Assembly: GCA_025403435.1 (NCBI GenBank)
Contig: CM046348.1
Location: 17,521,679 to 17,585,678, forward strand
DNA from: Artocarpus heterophyllus
Lineage: Eukaryota > Streptophyta > Magnoliopsida > Rosales > Moraceae
DNA: 64,000 nucleotides
Direction of reading: 5' to 3'
Numbering within the stretch: the first letter of the stretch is position 1; every line of letters starts with the position of its first letter. The notes below the pieces were generated by a model. The model had not been told where the DNA came from. It saw only the letters and a list, made by a program, of their open reading frames with translations, and ran no database searches. Position numbers and translations under genes: made by a program. Positions 35,124 through 47,700 of this stretch are shown here, in pieces.

Positions 35124-37097
35124 TGTAACGCCCCTATATGGGGGTTTACAGTTTTTAATGAGATAAAATAAAAATAAATAATAAAAGTAAAACCTTAAAA
35201 ATAAAATTTGCCCGGGACTTAAATGAAAACTCTCAACTCAAAAATAAAAATATAAACGACAAATAAACCACAGTTTTAATGTAGCACCTTAAATTTAATA
35301 ATATAAACTGTTGTCATCATCATTTTAACCCTCAACACATTGTAATACAGTCATAGAAAGTAATAATTGATGCTTACATTATCATGAAGAACATTCTCAA
35401 CAATTGAAGCAGTCCCAATGTAATATAGCTACATCACTTCCTCAACTATATTTCTCGTAGCCACCTCACACTTAGTGAGTCCTGAAAAGATAAAAATATA
35501 AGGGTATGAGCAACACTATGCTCAGTAGAGAAAGCCATTACTCACCTTTAGGTTTTTATCATTACCACATTAAAATCTGCATGGTCAGTAAGTCACATCA
35601 TATTCCAGATTATGAGGTTTATTATGATCACATCTTATGGATACCGTAGTTAATCATTACCAAGTGTCATAATTACACATTTATACAAATATTACCAATC
35701 ATCATTGTTCCTAGGTATCCATGTTAAATTGAGTATCACTCAACTCATCGAAACCCAAATGGGCGCACTTGATCACCCTATAAACATTCCAAGGGTGTTC
35801 CGGTGAGGGGACATCAAGCCCCGAGTCCTCACCAAATCAATTCCTGTACAGTGTGTTCTGGGACTTTCAACCCAAGGAAGCGTCATCGCCTTCCCCCTAT
35901 TTTACCTTTTAGGGTATTCATGCCCAAGGACGTAACCGTCGCCCTCTTCATGTCTTACAATTTCTCTATATTGAATCATTATTAAATAGAGTTAGTTTTC
36001 CTAACCATGCTTCTCAATTTATAACATGTGCAAATTCATTATGTTCCTCGCCGTACAATACAAGACGAGTCCATGTCATAGTTTCATAAGTGATACTCAT
36101 ATAATATCAGTTCAACATAGATATAAATATATTGCGGCAAAACAATCAATTTTAATTCTATAAAAACCTCACAAAAGATGAGTAATAGAATCCCTACCTT
36201 TCAAGCTTATCAACAATCTTTTAATCCTGGAATCAGTTAACGTTAGCTCCATACTCCCTTGATCCTAAGGCGTGCATAAGGACAATTAAAACTAAAGCAC
36301 AACATACAACTACATTCATAAAATTTATTTTAATTTAATCTTAGAATTTCAAGAAATAACCACTGCCCATAGAGGTATTATAAAGTTTAACAATATAAAT
36401 TTTCTGTCTAGGGCATATACACTTAGACTTCATACATATGCTCTAAAATAGCAACAAACATATACTTAGGTTTAAGAACGCAAATTTGAATAATCCTTTA
36501 GTATAAAAGAAAATTTATAAATGAAAGACTAAATTTGTTCATAAGATTCTAACCTCGGATTATGGTTAGTTGGAAGCTTGAAATGGCTTCAAAACAGGTT
36601 CCTTTACTTCGGTATGACTGAAATTCTTGCTCAAATGGAGGTGATGGTGGCTGATTTTTATGGCTGCCTTGAAGAAGTTCTCTAAGTATTTTGCTTCAGC
36701 AAAGAAATGAGAAGAAGAGTGTGGGAACCGTGGAAGAGAAAGGAAGAAAAGATGAAGTCTTTGAAGAGAAGTGATAGAAACAATTATAGAGGAGACATGT
36801 TGAAGCATGTCACGGAGGAAATAAAGAAAATGAGGGTCAAGAGTAGTTGGAAAAGATATCTTTATGTCTCATCTAAAGACTTTAACACACATAATGCCAA
36901 TATGACATTTTTGAGATTTATTAGAAGTTCTAAGGCTTTTTAGTAATCATACTAAATAAATATAGGAGAATTTTAGAAAATTTAAAAATAGATAAAAATA
37001 AATATTATAAAATAAATTTAAATGAAGCAATTTTTTTTTATACATTAAAATTAATTTAATTACCTCAATACCCGTTAGGAGAATAACGGGTGTCACA
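35124..37097 (-). repeat. 5' LTR of element A (1,974 bp)
   Basis: Near-identical to 28,918-30,892. Differences noticed: GGGGGTTTACAG against GGGGGTTAACAG near the outer end, and one A fewer in an A-run near the other end. Confidence 0.95.
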
Positions 37098-37155
37098 GAC
37101 AATCTTTCTATACTACATACGTCCGCCGTTTATTATTAAGAAGATAAACATTTCA
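37098..37155 (+). repeat. right target duplication GACAA and remaining end of LTR B3
   Basis: GACAA (37,098-37,102), then TCTTTCTATACTACATACG...AACATTTCA, the direct continuation of the LTR interrupted at 28,917. Confidence 0.9.
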
Positions 37156-38314
37156 TTTGGGGCGTGAACCAAAATTAGTCTCAGAAGGCTGGAGGTCGAG
37201 ATAACCAATTAAGCTCATCCTACGAGCATAAGGTTGAGAGTAAAATAGGAAGGAACATCGTGTCCTCCGCCCTCTGCTGCTTATCTATTATTCCAAGGGC
37301 AACAAATAAGAGTGGGTGAGACCAACAGTCGAGCTAGTGTACCTGAATTGCAGGCCACTAGCACGAAGTTTAACATATTCCCCCATGCGGGCAGAGTCAT
37401 CACGACGAAAAGAGATAGGCTAACACAAGACACAAGGATTCTCCTCCCATTAGCAATATTTTAATCACTATTATTTTAATAATAGCGGTATGATGCTGTA
37501 TAAAAGAGAAAAGGAGGAAGGGCAAAGGGGCTCCAACTTCGTCTTCTCCTTCTGATTACTTGTTTCTTTACTACTCTAACTTGCAAAAAATATTGTATAA
37601 CTCAATCGTAGAAAAAAGAAAGTGGACGTAATTCAATTAGAGTGAACCACTATCAAAACTCTGGTGTCTAATTATTTTCAGCACTTTTAATTACATTTAT
37701 ATGTGGTAACCGTGAGTGATTTGGGAGGATTTATTGTTGACTATTTTCCAGCGTCAACAATCAATAATAGGGTAGCATGTGCAATTTAGAATAGAAATAT
37801 ATCCTTAATGCATGTGTAGTCATTGCAAATGCTTAAACTTAATGAGTTTGCATTAATTAGTTCTTCATAGGAATATATAGAGTTTTAGTTAGCATAGATA
37901 TACCTACTAGTTTATCAGAAGAAACAAGTAGAGAATTTCGTGCATTCAGCTAACAATTCCAGTTATTAAAACTAATAATTAAAGGGTAAATTTAATTCAA
38001 ATGAAGTTAATCGATAAAATTGAACCCCTAGAGCTTATTTTTATTATTTTGTTTCGTTTATTTTATTTTAATTTTATTAGTTTATGTTTATTTTCTTTTT
38101 AATCGATTATTCAAATAATCTTAGAGTTAAAACAATTTTGGTAATTAACAAAAATTAAACATAATCTCCCAAACAATAATAATCTACTTATCATTATATA
38201 ACCTGTTTATATGATATTGTGCACTTGCAATCTTCCAACAAATCGGCAGAGAGAGAAACAAAAAAGAGAAAGACCTTAGGTTCAATTTAAGGGTATTTTG
38301 ATAAGAAAGTTAAT
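37156..38314. other. retroelement remnant and upstream region of NUP133
   Basis: Contains TGTATAAAAGAGAAAAGG near 37,498 followed by CTTCGTCTTCTCC, and ...CGTCAACA near 37,760, which resemble the promoter and end of a gypsy LTR. Boundaries are not clear. The rest is AT-rich with no gene. Confidence 0.35.
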
Positions 38315-38470
38315 GGGGTGTTTGAGAGGGTGGTAAAAACAGTTGGTTAGAACTGTTTTTACTGTAGCATTTGAGAGCTTTATATTGATTATTTTTTTAC
38401 TGTATCATATAAAAATTTTATACTGTTTATTATTAAAAAAGTAATGTAAATCACTAACTGTTAAAGAAGG
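38315..38470. mobile_element. MITE related to the one at 15,963
   Basis: Starts GGGGTGTTTGAGAGG and shares TTTTTACTGTAGCAT, GAGAGCTTTATATT and TTTTTTTACTGTA with the 15.96 kb copy. The right end (AATCACTAACTG) is diverged. It sits about 300 bp upstream of the NUP133 start codon. Confidence 0.55.
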
Positions 38471-38773
38471 GTAAATTTTTTTGCGCCGATGACAGGGATC
38501 GTTCTAGCGAAAAAAAATGTGCTATGTAGCATAAATACCTCCAACATTTGTTTGAGCCGTTTTGACACAACAGGCTAGATTAAATCCATAGGCCGTAGAG
38601 CACATTGTCGAGGCGGTGGACTCGTTTCCACCCGATCGTTTTCCCTCAAAGCCTTCACTCTGGACACACTAGTTGTTCATTTTCATGTCAGCTTAAGAAA
38701 CCCTAAAGCCTAAACTTCAAAACCCCAAAATTTCCCTCCATTTTCCATTTTTGAGCCAAGAAGAATATTGAAG

Positions 38774-41700
38774 ATGTTCTCTCCTGGAATGAAGAGGTCC
38801 CATGCGACCCCTCGCAGAGATCCTAATGTAGGGCATACCACGATCCCTTTTCCGGTCACTCCTGTCGCCGAGAACCGCCGTTCCAGCTCTGACAATTTGG
38901 TTCCCCACCGCCCGGCCACCGGAACTCCGGCGCCTTGGGCTCCTCGCCTTTCTGTTCTCGCCAGGTGACATACAAATTTCGATTGTTCTTGTGAATGTGT
39001 GTAAACAATCGGTGTTTCAGAGTTTTGGTTGGCTGAAAATGTTGGTATGATTGGACATTGTGGAGCTTAATTTTGTCTAATTGTATGTTTCTTTTTGTGG
39101 ATAACAAATTCGCTTTGTATTCGTAGTTTATACAAATTTCAGTTGTGTTTGTGAATTCGTGTGAAGAATTGGTGTTTTAGAGGTCCATTTTTTTGGGTTG
39201 AAAATGCTGGTTTCGTTTGATTTTGCATTGCGAACTGTATTGTTGTTTATCATATATTTTGTTTTTTGGATTATGATTTTGCTTTACATTTGTCGTTATA
39301 CACAAATTTCGTGGAAGCCGTTCCTATCTCAAGACCAACCGTCAGCATATTTTCTATCCAAAAAATAAATAAATAAAAAAATAAAAATAAAAGCTCTTCA
39401 GCATATTTAGTCTGTAAAGTGAGCCTGATGATTTATTTGGGAACTTCCTAACTTCAGCATTGGACTGTTATAGTAGCATATAAGCAGATATGGAAGCTAT
39501 AGAAGGTTATTATTGTTACGTAATGACTTGTTGAAAGACTTGTGGTGTCTTGTGCCTAGAATCCCAACAGCGAGCAGGAATGAGGAAGGGGATGACATTG
39601 ATCTGATTAAGCCTGTTTACGTTGGAGAATTCCCCCAGGTGGTTCGCGATGAGCAGACCAAGTTGCTGCAGAAGCATGCTTCTGGTTTGTACGCTTGAAT
39701 TTAATTATCATCCCTTGCCACATTTTAACTTTTACAGCCTTTTCTATTTTTATTATTCCAAGCTGGAAAATAAAAAAAAAACTTATATATGTTTCCTGGG
39801 CAGGTGAAACATTTATATATGGTGGAATGGAAAAGGGAACATGTGTAGCTTGGATTATCTGTGGAAGCAGACTTTTCATTTGGAGTTACCTATCTCCTGC
39901 CGCATCGATGAAATGTGTTGTTCTTAAAATCCCTTCAAATGTTTTAGAGAATGGAGATATTCGCAGAAGTGATGGTAGCACTTGGTCTCTTTGTGTTGTC
40001 AATTGGGATATGACATCTAGTGGAACAAAGAAAGTTGTGGAATATCACAACTATGCTGCTATTGTATTGTGTAACCAAAAAACTCGTGCTGTTATATACT
40101 GGCCTGACATATATTCTGAAGTGAAAACTGCTCCAGTTACCAGTATTGCATCTTCTGATGAATTGGAGGTGATTTTTTCTCCCTTGAATACCACCCTGAA
40201 TAGGCAGCAACATTCAAGTAGGCAGAGGAGTGGCTTGACTGAATTGTATTCATTCAACTCTTTGATTGCATCTGCAGTCCCCAATTCACAGCATGTTTGT
40301 GTTGCAATTGCGTCTAGTTCAAACGGTGAGCTCTGGCAATTTCTTTGTAGCCCATCTGGCATTAAACGTCAGAAAGTGCAATGGAATACTTCGAGTTTAA
40401 CCATCCAAGGTGATGACAATGGTCATGTAACAGGAAGCAAAGGGTATCCCAGGTCTCTGATCTGGCGTTTTTCACATTCTTCTGTGCAGGAATCCAACCG
40501 GCAGTTTTTTCTTCTGACTGATCACAAGATACATTGTTTTAATGTTAAACTTTTTCCTGATATAAATGTATCAAAGGTCTGGTCACATGAAATAATTGGC
40601 ACTGATGGTGATTTAGGGATTAAGAAAGATCTGGCTGGACAGAAGCATATCTGGCCTCTTGATGTGCAGACTGACAGCTATGGTAAAGTTGTTACTATTC
40701 TGGTTGCCACATTCTGCAAGGACCGAGTTAGCAGTTCAAGCTACACGCAATATTCGCTTCTCACCATGCAATATAAGTCTGGGGTGAATACAGAGGTAGG
40801 ACATGAAAGGATTCTTGAGAAGAAAGCTCCCATCCAGGTGATAATCCCAAAAGCAAGAGTGGAAGATGAAGATTTCTTATTCTCAATGAGACTTCGGGTA
40901 GGGGGCAAGCCTTTGGGCTCAGCAATTATACTTTCCAGTGACGGAACGGCAACGGTCTCTCATTATTATAGAAACTCTACCCAGCTCTATCAATTTGACT
41001 TACCTTATGATGCTGGTAAAGTACTAGATGCTTCAATTCTTCCTTCTACAGATGATGGTGAAGGGGCATGGGTTGTACTAACCGAGAGAGCAGGAATATG
41101 GGCAATACCAGAAAAGGCTGTTATTCTTGGTGGTGTTGAACCACCTGAGCGTAGCTTGTCACGTAAAGGTAGCTCAAATGAAGGATTTGCACAGGAAGAG
41201 AGAAAAAACCTCACATTTGGAGGTAATATGGCTCCTAGAAGGGTTAGTTCTGAAGCACAGGAGCCTCTAGACAAACAAAGGGCAGTTAAGGGTGTGATCG
41301 CACGGCGAAATACCCATGAGGAAGATTCAGAAACCTTACTAGGTCAACTTTTCCATGATTTTCAATTATCTGGGCAGGTTGAAGGTTCACTCGAAAAGCT
41401 GCAACAGTCTCGAGCATTTGACAGGGGTGAAGAGACAAATGCTTTTGCAAGGTTGAGCAAATCAATTGTTGACACCTTAGCTAAACACTGGACAACAACC
41501 AGAGGAGCTGAGATTTTGGCTATGGCTGTTGTTTCATCCCAACTCTTGGATAAGCAGCAGAAGCATGAAAAGTTTCTCCATTTTCTTGCTTTGTTCAAAT
41601 GCCATGAGGAGCTGTGTTCTAGACAGAGTATGCCGTCTCTCTCTCTCTCTCTCATGTTGCATTTTGTTTCAAACTAAATTCTTAGTACATGTGGTTTTCT

Positions 41701-44700
41701 ACTGGAGCTTATAAAACGATTTTCAATGATTATGGAGAGAACAAAAATTTTGTATGCATGCTTCTCTAATCCTTTGTGATCCGAATCCTATTTTCTATCA
41801 TCAGAAAATTATCAATACATGAAGGTTATCAGACCGTAAATTGACGATATCTTCTAGGTTGTTGTAGCATGGAGATAAAGGCATTTAGGGAATGTATTGC
41901 TTGGGAATTGAGTTGTGCTATTTGATGAGACGGGCAATAAAAGAAGTGAAAAATTTGAGGATTAAAGGAAGAAATAGAAAATGAGTGAGGGATGGAATGT
42001 TTCATGTCTAATTCTAATTTTTGTTTGCAGGGCAGTCCTTGCAGATTATCTTGGAACATGGTGAAAAGCTTGCTGGAATGATTCAACTGAGGGAATTGCA
42101 AAACGTTATTAGCCAGAACCGCTCTACTGGAGTTGGCTCCTCGCATTTGAGTCCGGAAATTCAAACATCAGGTGCTCTTTGGGATCTTATTCAATTAGTG
42201 GGTGGAAGAGCCCGCCGAAGTACTGTTCTTCTGATGGACAGAGATAACGCTGAAGTATTCTATAGTAAGGTTTCAGATCTTGAAGAAGTATTTTATTGCT
42301 TAGATAGACAGCTAGAGTATATAATAAGCACAGAACAGCCATTTGGAGTTCAAATCCAGAGAGCTTGTGAACTGTCCAATGCATGCGTTACTATAGTTCG
42401 AACGGCCATACACTACAAAAATGAGCACCATTTATGGTATCCTCCACCTGAGGGCCTGATGCCATGGTATTGTAAACATGTGGTACGCAGTGGGATTTGG
42501 TGCATTGCTTCCTTCATGTTGCAGCTACTCAAGGAAGCATCTACACTTGATGTGTCTGCAAAATCAGATTTATATACTCATCTAGAAGCACTGGCAGAAA
42601 TCCTACTTGAGGCATATGCTGGTGCCATCAAAGCTAAAGTTGAGCTTGGAGAGGATCACAAAGGTCTGTTGGATGAGTACTGGCATAGAAGAGATGTGCT
42701 GCTTGACTTGCTGTATCAACAGGTCAAAGAATATGTGGAAGCTGGGCACCAGGTTAATCTCTGTCTCTGTTTAGTGAATTATTTGCTGTTCTGCTTCCCT
42801 CATGGTGGATATATATATATCTAATATTATCTTTTCAGGATACAAGTGAAGAAACTAGTGAACACAAAAAGGAACTGCTGAAGAAAATTTCTTCACAATT
42901 GTTGTCAATTGCAAACCGGCATGAATGCTACAATACTTTATGGAATATTTGTTTTGATCTCAATGATTTGGAACTTCTTAGGAATCTAATGGTGAGCATA
43001 TGGTAATTTCTGTTGGTCCACGTTAAACTGTGGTGTCTGCATGGTCAGTTTCTTAGTCGCATTTTAATGGTTATATTTATTTTCCTGAAACATTTGGTGT
43101 TTGCTGTGTGTCAAAAAGTGTGGTCTGCTATTGCCATAGGTGCTGTTTTACGTTATTCCTGTTACAGTTATGTGATGCTCATCTAAAATAGAACTTCTGT
43201 AGATTTTTTCTAATTTCTCTGTGTTTTTTGTGTGTTTAAAAAGTGATAGGAGTTGTAGTTGGTTAAGGGCATTAGTAGTTTGTTTGTAGTTGTTAGAATT
43301 TGGTTAGCAGCTTGTAGAGTTTCTTAGAGGGGTTAAGAGTATAAATAAGAGGGTTGGTAGATAACAAATAGGAGGCTTTTGGTTAATTGGGAATTATCTT
43401 GGGAAACCTAGTGGGGAGAGGTGGGTAGACGCTCGAATTTCTACCCAGGTTTGAAGTATTGTTGATTAGTTTTCTAAGTTCAGATCATGTACAATATCAT
43501 TCTTCTTCAATAAAGAATCACTATCTTGTTCATCTACGTGTGTGAGAAATCAATTTCCAATCAGAAAGCTGTACCTACATTTTTTTCCCTTAATTTTTTG
43601 ATGCTTGTTTTGGGGTCCTTCAAGAGATGGCACCAGCAAATGTTAACCTTAAAATAAGGTTGCTTAAGCGGGTTGGAGAATTAACTTTATGCCAATTTTA
43701 CCAACAGAGAAGATTAAAGTTTTTGCTGCCAGCATTAAAGATACTTCTGCAGTTCAAAGCTTAGCCTTGAAATTCTTGCTGAGGCAGGGGTTATTTTATC
43801 CTTGTTAAGATTCTGTGTTTGACCATTGAGTCGCAATGACATTCTCTTGATTGTCACTGGATGGTCTTTTTCTGTTGGTGGTGTTATTTTCCCTGGATAT
43901 TCTTTTTTCCTCAGATATTAGTCTAAGATAGACAAGTTCATGTCTTTTTTACACTTTGTGCTCTCTACTTCCAATCCAACTTTACCTTTTGATAAGTTCA
44001 TGTATTTTTACTTTCAGTTTGACTAGATTATACTTCACGTTAGTTTCTTACTCTGGATGGTGCTTATTCATTCTGGTTTCTGATACTTCATTGCTTGTTT
44101 TAGTGTCTACTCTTGCTGACAAGTATTCTAACGATTTGTTGTATAGCGTGAGAGCATGGGACCCAGTGGAGGTTTCAGCTACTTTGTATTTAAACAACTG
44201 TATGAAAGTAGGCAATTTTCTAAACTTCTAAGACTTGGGGAAGAGTTTCCGGAGGAGATATCTATTTTTCTAAAGCGTCACCACGATCTTCTTTGGCTTC
44301 ATGAAGTGTTTCTTCATAAGTTTTCCTCAGCTTCAGAAACACTTCACCTATTAGCTCTTTCTCAACATGAAAACTCAATGTCAGAAGCTGAAGGGGGGAC
44401 AGACCCCCACTATGGAAATAGGGTATGCAAATTACAAGACAGAAAGCGTTTTTTGAATCTCTCAAATATAGCCGCAATAGCAGGTGATTTACTCTTTAGC
44501 TTTGCTTTTCACCTTCCATATGTCCTTTGTGTTAAATTAGTTGATTTCCATGGCAAATAAAGCATGTGTGGTTTTGTTTTCTTATTGGATCTGTGAATTT
44601 CTGAGAGAGAATTGCTTTTATTTTCTCTTATTTTTAGAATGAAAGATACAACGTAATATACATAGAAGATGGTTGCAATATGCAAACCATAAGACTCTGA

Positions 44701-47700
44701 CCAAATCAAGCTAATGGAGAAAAAACCTCTATTAAACTAGGAAAAAAATAACAGGTGGGATGTGGTCAAATAATACCAGATTCTCCTTATTAAAATAATA
44801 CCAAAAATACTCCAAAAACAATCCCTGAAATTCCTATTTAACTTTAAAGCGAGAATTCAACAGGATCGATAACCATTAAATATGTTAATTTGTTAACAGG
44901 AAGTAGATTGTTTTGTTGGTATCAGCGGTCTAAAAATAAAGTGAATTAAACTTTCAATGATTAAGAATAGTGGTAGACCCCAAAGATTTGTGCTACTTAC
45001 ATGTTTGTTCGTGTGTTTTTGTTGTCGTTTTGTTTGTTTTTTCCTGGGTGTAGGTGGTGCTTGGACATAGAATTAAACAAGGGATGGAACAATCTTCATT
45101 TCCAATTGGCTATTGTTTTTGTACAATATCCCTCTAATATTTGACTTCTTAATAACAGATCTGTATGTTTAATTGGCAGGTGAGGGTGATGAGGCAAACG
45201 TGAAGCGTATTGAAGCTGATTTGAAGATATTAAAGTTGCAGGTTTGCTAACAAATTTTATTGACACTGTTTACATTTACTGGGTTGGGCTCCCCAACTGT
45301 CTCTTTCCCCCCTTTCTATAAGATGGTATGAAAATAATTTTTCAGACTCAATGAATGTGGTCTTTAGTCATGGTTTAATGGCATTATTGTGTTTATTATG
45401 ATCACGTTATTAACCAAAACAGCCTATATGCATCCCTTGCTGGCCCCAGGGGAAAATTCAATTGGTTGGTAACATGATTATATTTCTCAAAAAGAATGTC
45501 ATCTCTTTTATGCATTCCTAGTTTTCGTTTTGAATTCCTCAAGCTATAGGAAAATGTAATACTTCATTGCGTCTTTCATTATACACATGCATGCATACAT
45601 CATACGTAGTGCTTGTGCACACACATTATTGAAAAAGCAGTGTTCCACATCAGTGTATTTTATTTAAAAAGGCGTTCGAGGCGCAGGCCTTGAGGCGCCC
45701 CTCGGTTTGAGGCGCTCGATCAGCACGTCAAGGCTTAAGCCTTGAATGGGTTGGACGAGGCTTACGCCTTTTTTCACTGAGGTGTGCTCCTTGAGGCATT
45801 TTTGCCTCGGGGCTTATGAGCCGTGAGCCTCAGATTGAGGGCATTTTGGGCCAGTTTTCAACCCAAAATTGGCCTTTTATCTGATAAAAATATGCAAATA
45901 GATTTTTTTTTTTGGATAAGAAATGCAATTTTCATTAATTGAATGAAAATTATGCAAAAAATTGGATGGTCGGGAGATCCATCAAAAAACAAAAAATACA
46001 AACAAAAATACAAAGTATAGTCTGTGTAGGACTCCTCTAAAAATCTTTCACAACACACAAAGAAACTGACTAAAGCCAATTCTCTAAACCAGACAACCCT
46101 AATCCAAAAAAACGCAAGCTAAACCAAAATGTCTTTTCCAACTTAACAAAATCAAGAATATTGGGAAATCTTAAATCACGTATCTGTGGATGCCCAAAGT
46201 GAGGCCAGAAATTTAGCCTTCTTAAACAAGTCTTCGCTACTCATCTCCTCTTCAACAATCCTCTGATTTCTTTCAAGCCATATGACCTATAATGTAGCTA
46301 AGACCATGGCTTGCCACATTGTTTCACCTCTCCATCCCTTTCCAAAACCAATTAACTCTTCTACCAACATTGAGTTACTTTGGGCAGGGCATACCCAAGA
46401 AAGCGAAGCAGACCCGAATAAATAAATCCCTGTTGGTTTCCTTTGAGCTGTAGTCGAGCATACGCAGCATGGTTTAGCTCCAGAGTATTACCCTACCAGC
46501 CCGCCATATTTGGCCCCTATACTTTTGAAAATATGAAGAGTCCACATGTTTAGAAGAAGGCCTTCCATGCCAATCCAGGAGTCCCGACATAAGATCTTAA
46601 CATCGTTGTAATGGGTTTCTTTTTTCCACGACATAAACTCCACAGTAAGTGCATTCCCCAGCTTCGCTTTACCCCATGAACACACATTATCCCTTCTTTA
46701 TTCAAAGACCACATCACAGCTTTATCCACCTGAAATATAACTCCGTTCCACCATGCTATTCAATTTCTTGGTCAATGCTTCTTGAATGCTTTCCCACGAA
46801 TCCTCCACTTTGTATCTTAAAAACAGTACTGCCATGGTCTAATTTCTCACCTTGGCTGGTGGGGAAATGTGTTGGAAATTCAAGTTGTGCGACTTCCTTG
46901 AATGTGTTGTGTTCGTAAGTTTGTCTTTCCATGTCTGGATTCCACCCGACCTATCTTGAAGTGTGATGGGAGGATTATGAGTCTTCCTCAACGCTGGAAT
47001 CTGAGTTAAATTTGTCTGCTGAAGGTATTGCCTAAGCACTCTGAGAATGCAATCCACCCTTTCAAGTTCTCTCGGAATTATAATGCTCTTGAACTCCTTC
47101 CCTGTAATCTCCATGATTTTTAAGAAGATACGTCTTTGGTTTCTTGTGATACGTACAAGCAAAGTATACGATGACCCTCTAAACTTATTGAGGAACTAAA
47201 TATTCCCCTCAAATTTAATTGCACTTCTCACCATATCCCTTATCCATGAAACATCACCTACATCAATAACCATACTATAACTAGTGAGACGAGTTATCTC
47301 AGAAATATTTATTGAACCCCCATGATTCACTATGTTGAAAACAAAAACTTTATGAGAAGTATGACACTCCTGGGAAAAGTGTTTGTAATTCATTGCAATG
47401 ACTTCGTAAAAAATACTTTCTCAATTTAGGTTGGAAATCAGATGCTTCTCGGTATATTTTTGGAAATCAGCCTTATCATGCAAATAGATTTTAAAACCCT
47501 AAGTCTATCATCTTCTTCGACACTTGTTCATCACCAACCCTGTCTTCATTGTCGACACTCTCTTCATCATCAACCCTTGCAACTTCTGAGCCCACTCCCC
47601 TCACTCAGCCCATGCCGCCAGATTCCGACCTCCTTAGCCCTCACTCCTTAGGGTTTTTTTTTTTTTTTCTTTTCTCTACCTTAGGCTGGTTTTTTTCCCC

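Larger units (their letters stand above)
28918..37097 (-). mobile_element. element A: young non-autonomous LTR retrotransposon carrying LOG-like and viral-NABP-like ORFs (8,180 bp)
   Basis: Complete structure on the - strand: LTR, Met-initiator tRNA primer site, interior of 4,231 bp, polypurine tract, LTR, with GACAA on both sides. LTR ends and the GAGGACGAAATTTC...GGGGGG tail match Tekay/Del-type chromovirus gypsy elements, but gag and pol are absent. The only long ORFs, at 33,667-33,146 and 32,498-31,848, are both in the direction of LTR transcription. The LTRs differ by about one substitution and one indel, so insertion is recent. Mobilisation must have been in trans by a related autonomous element. 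Confidence 0.95.
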
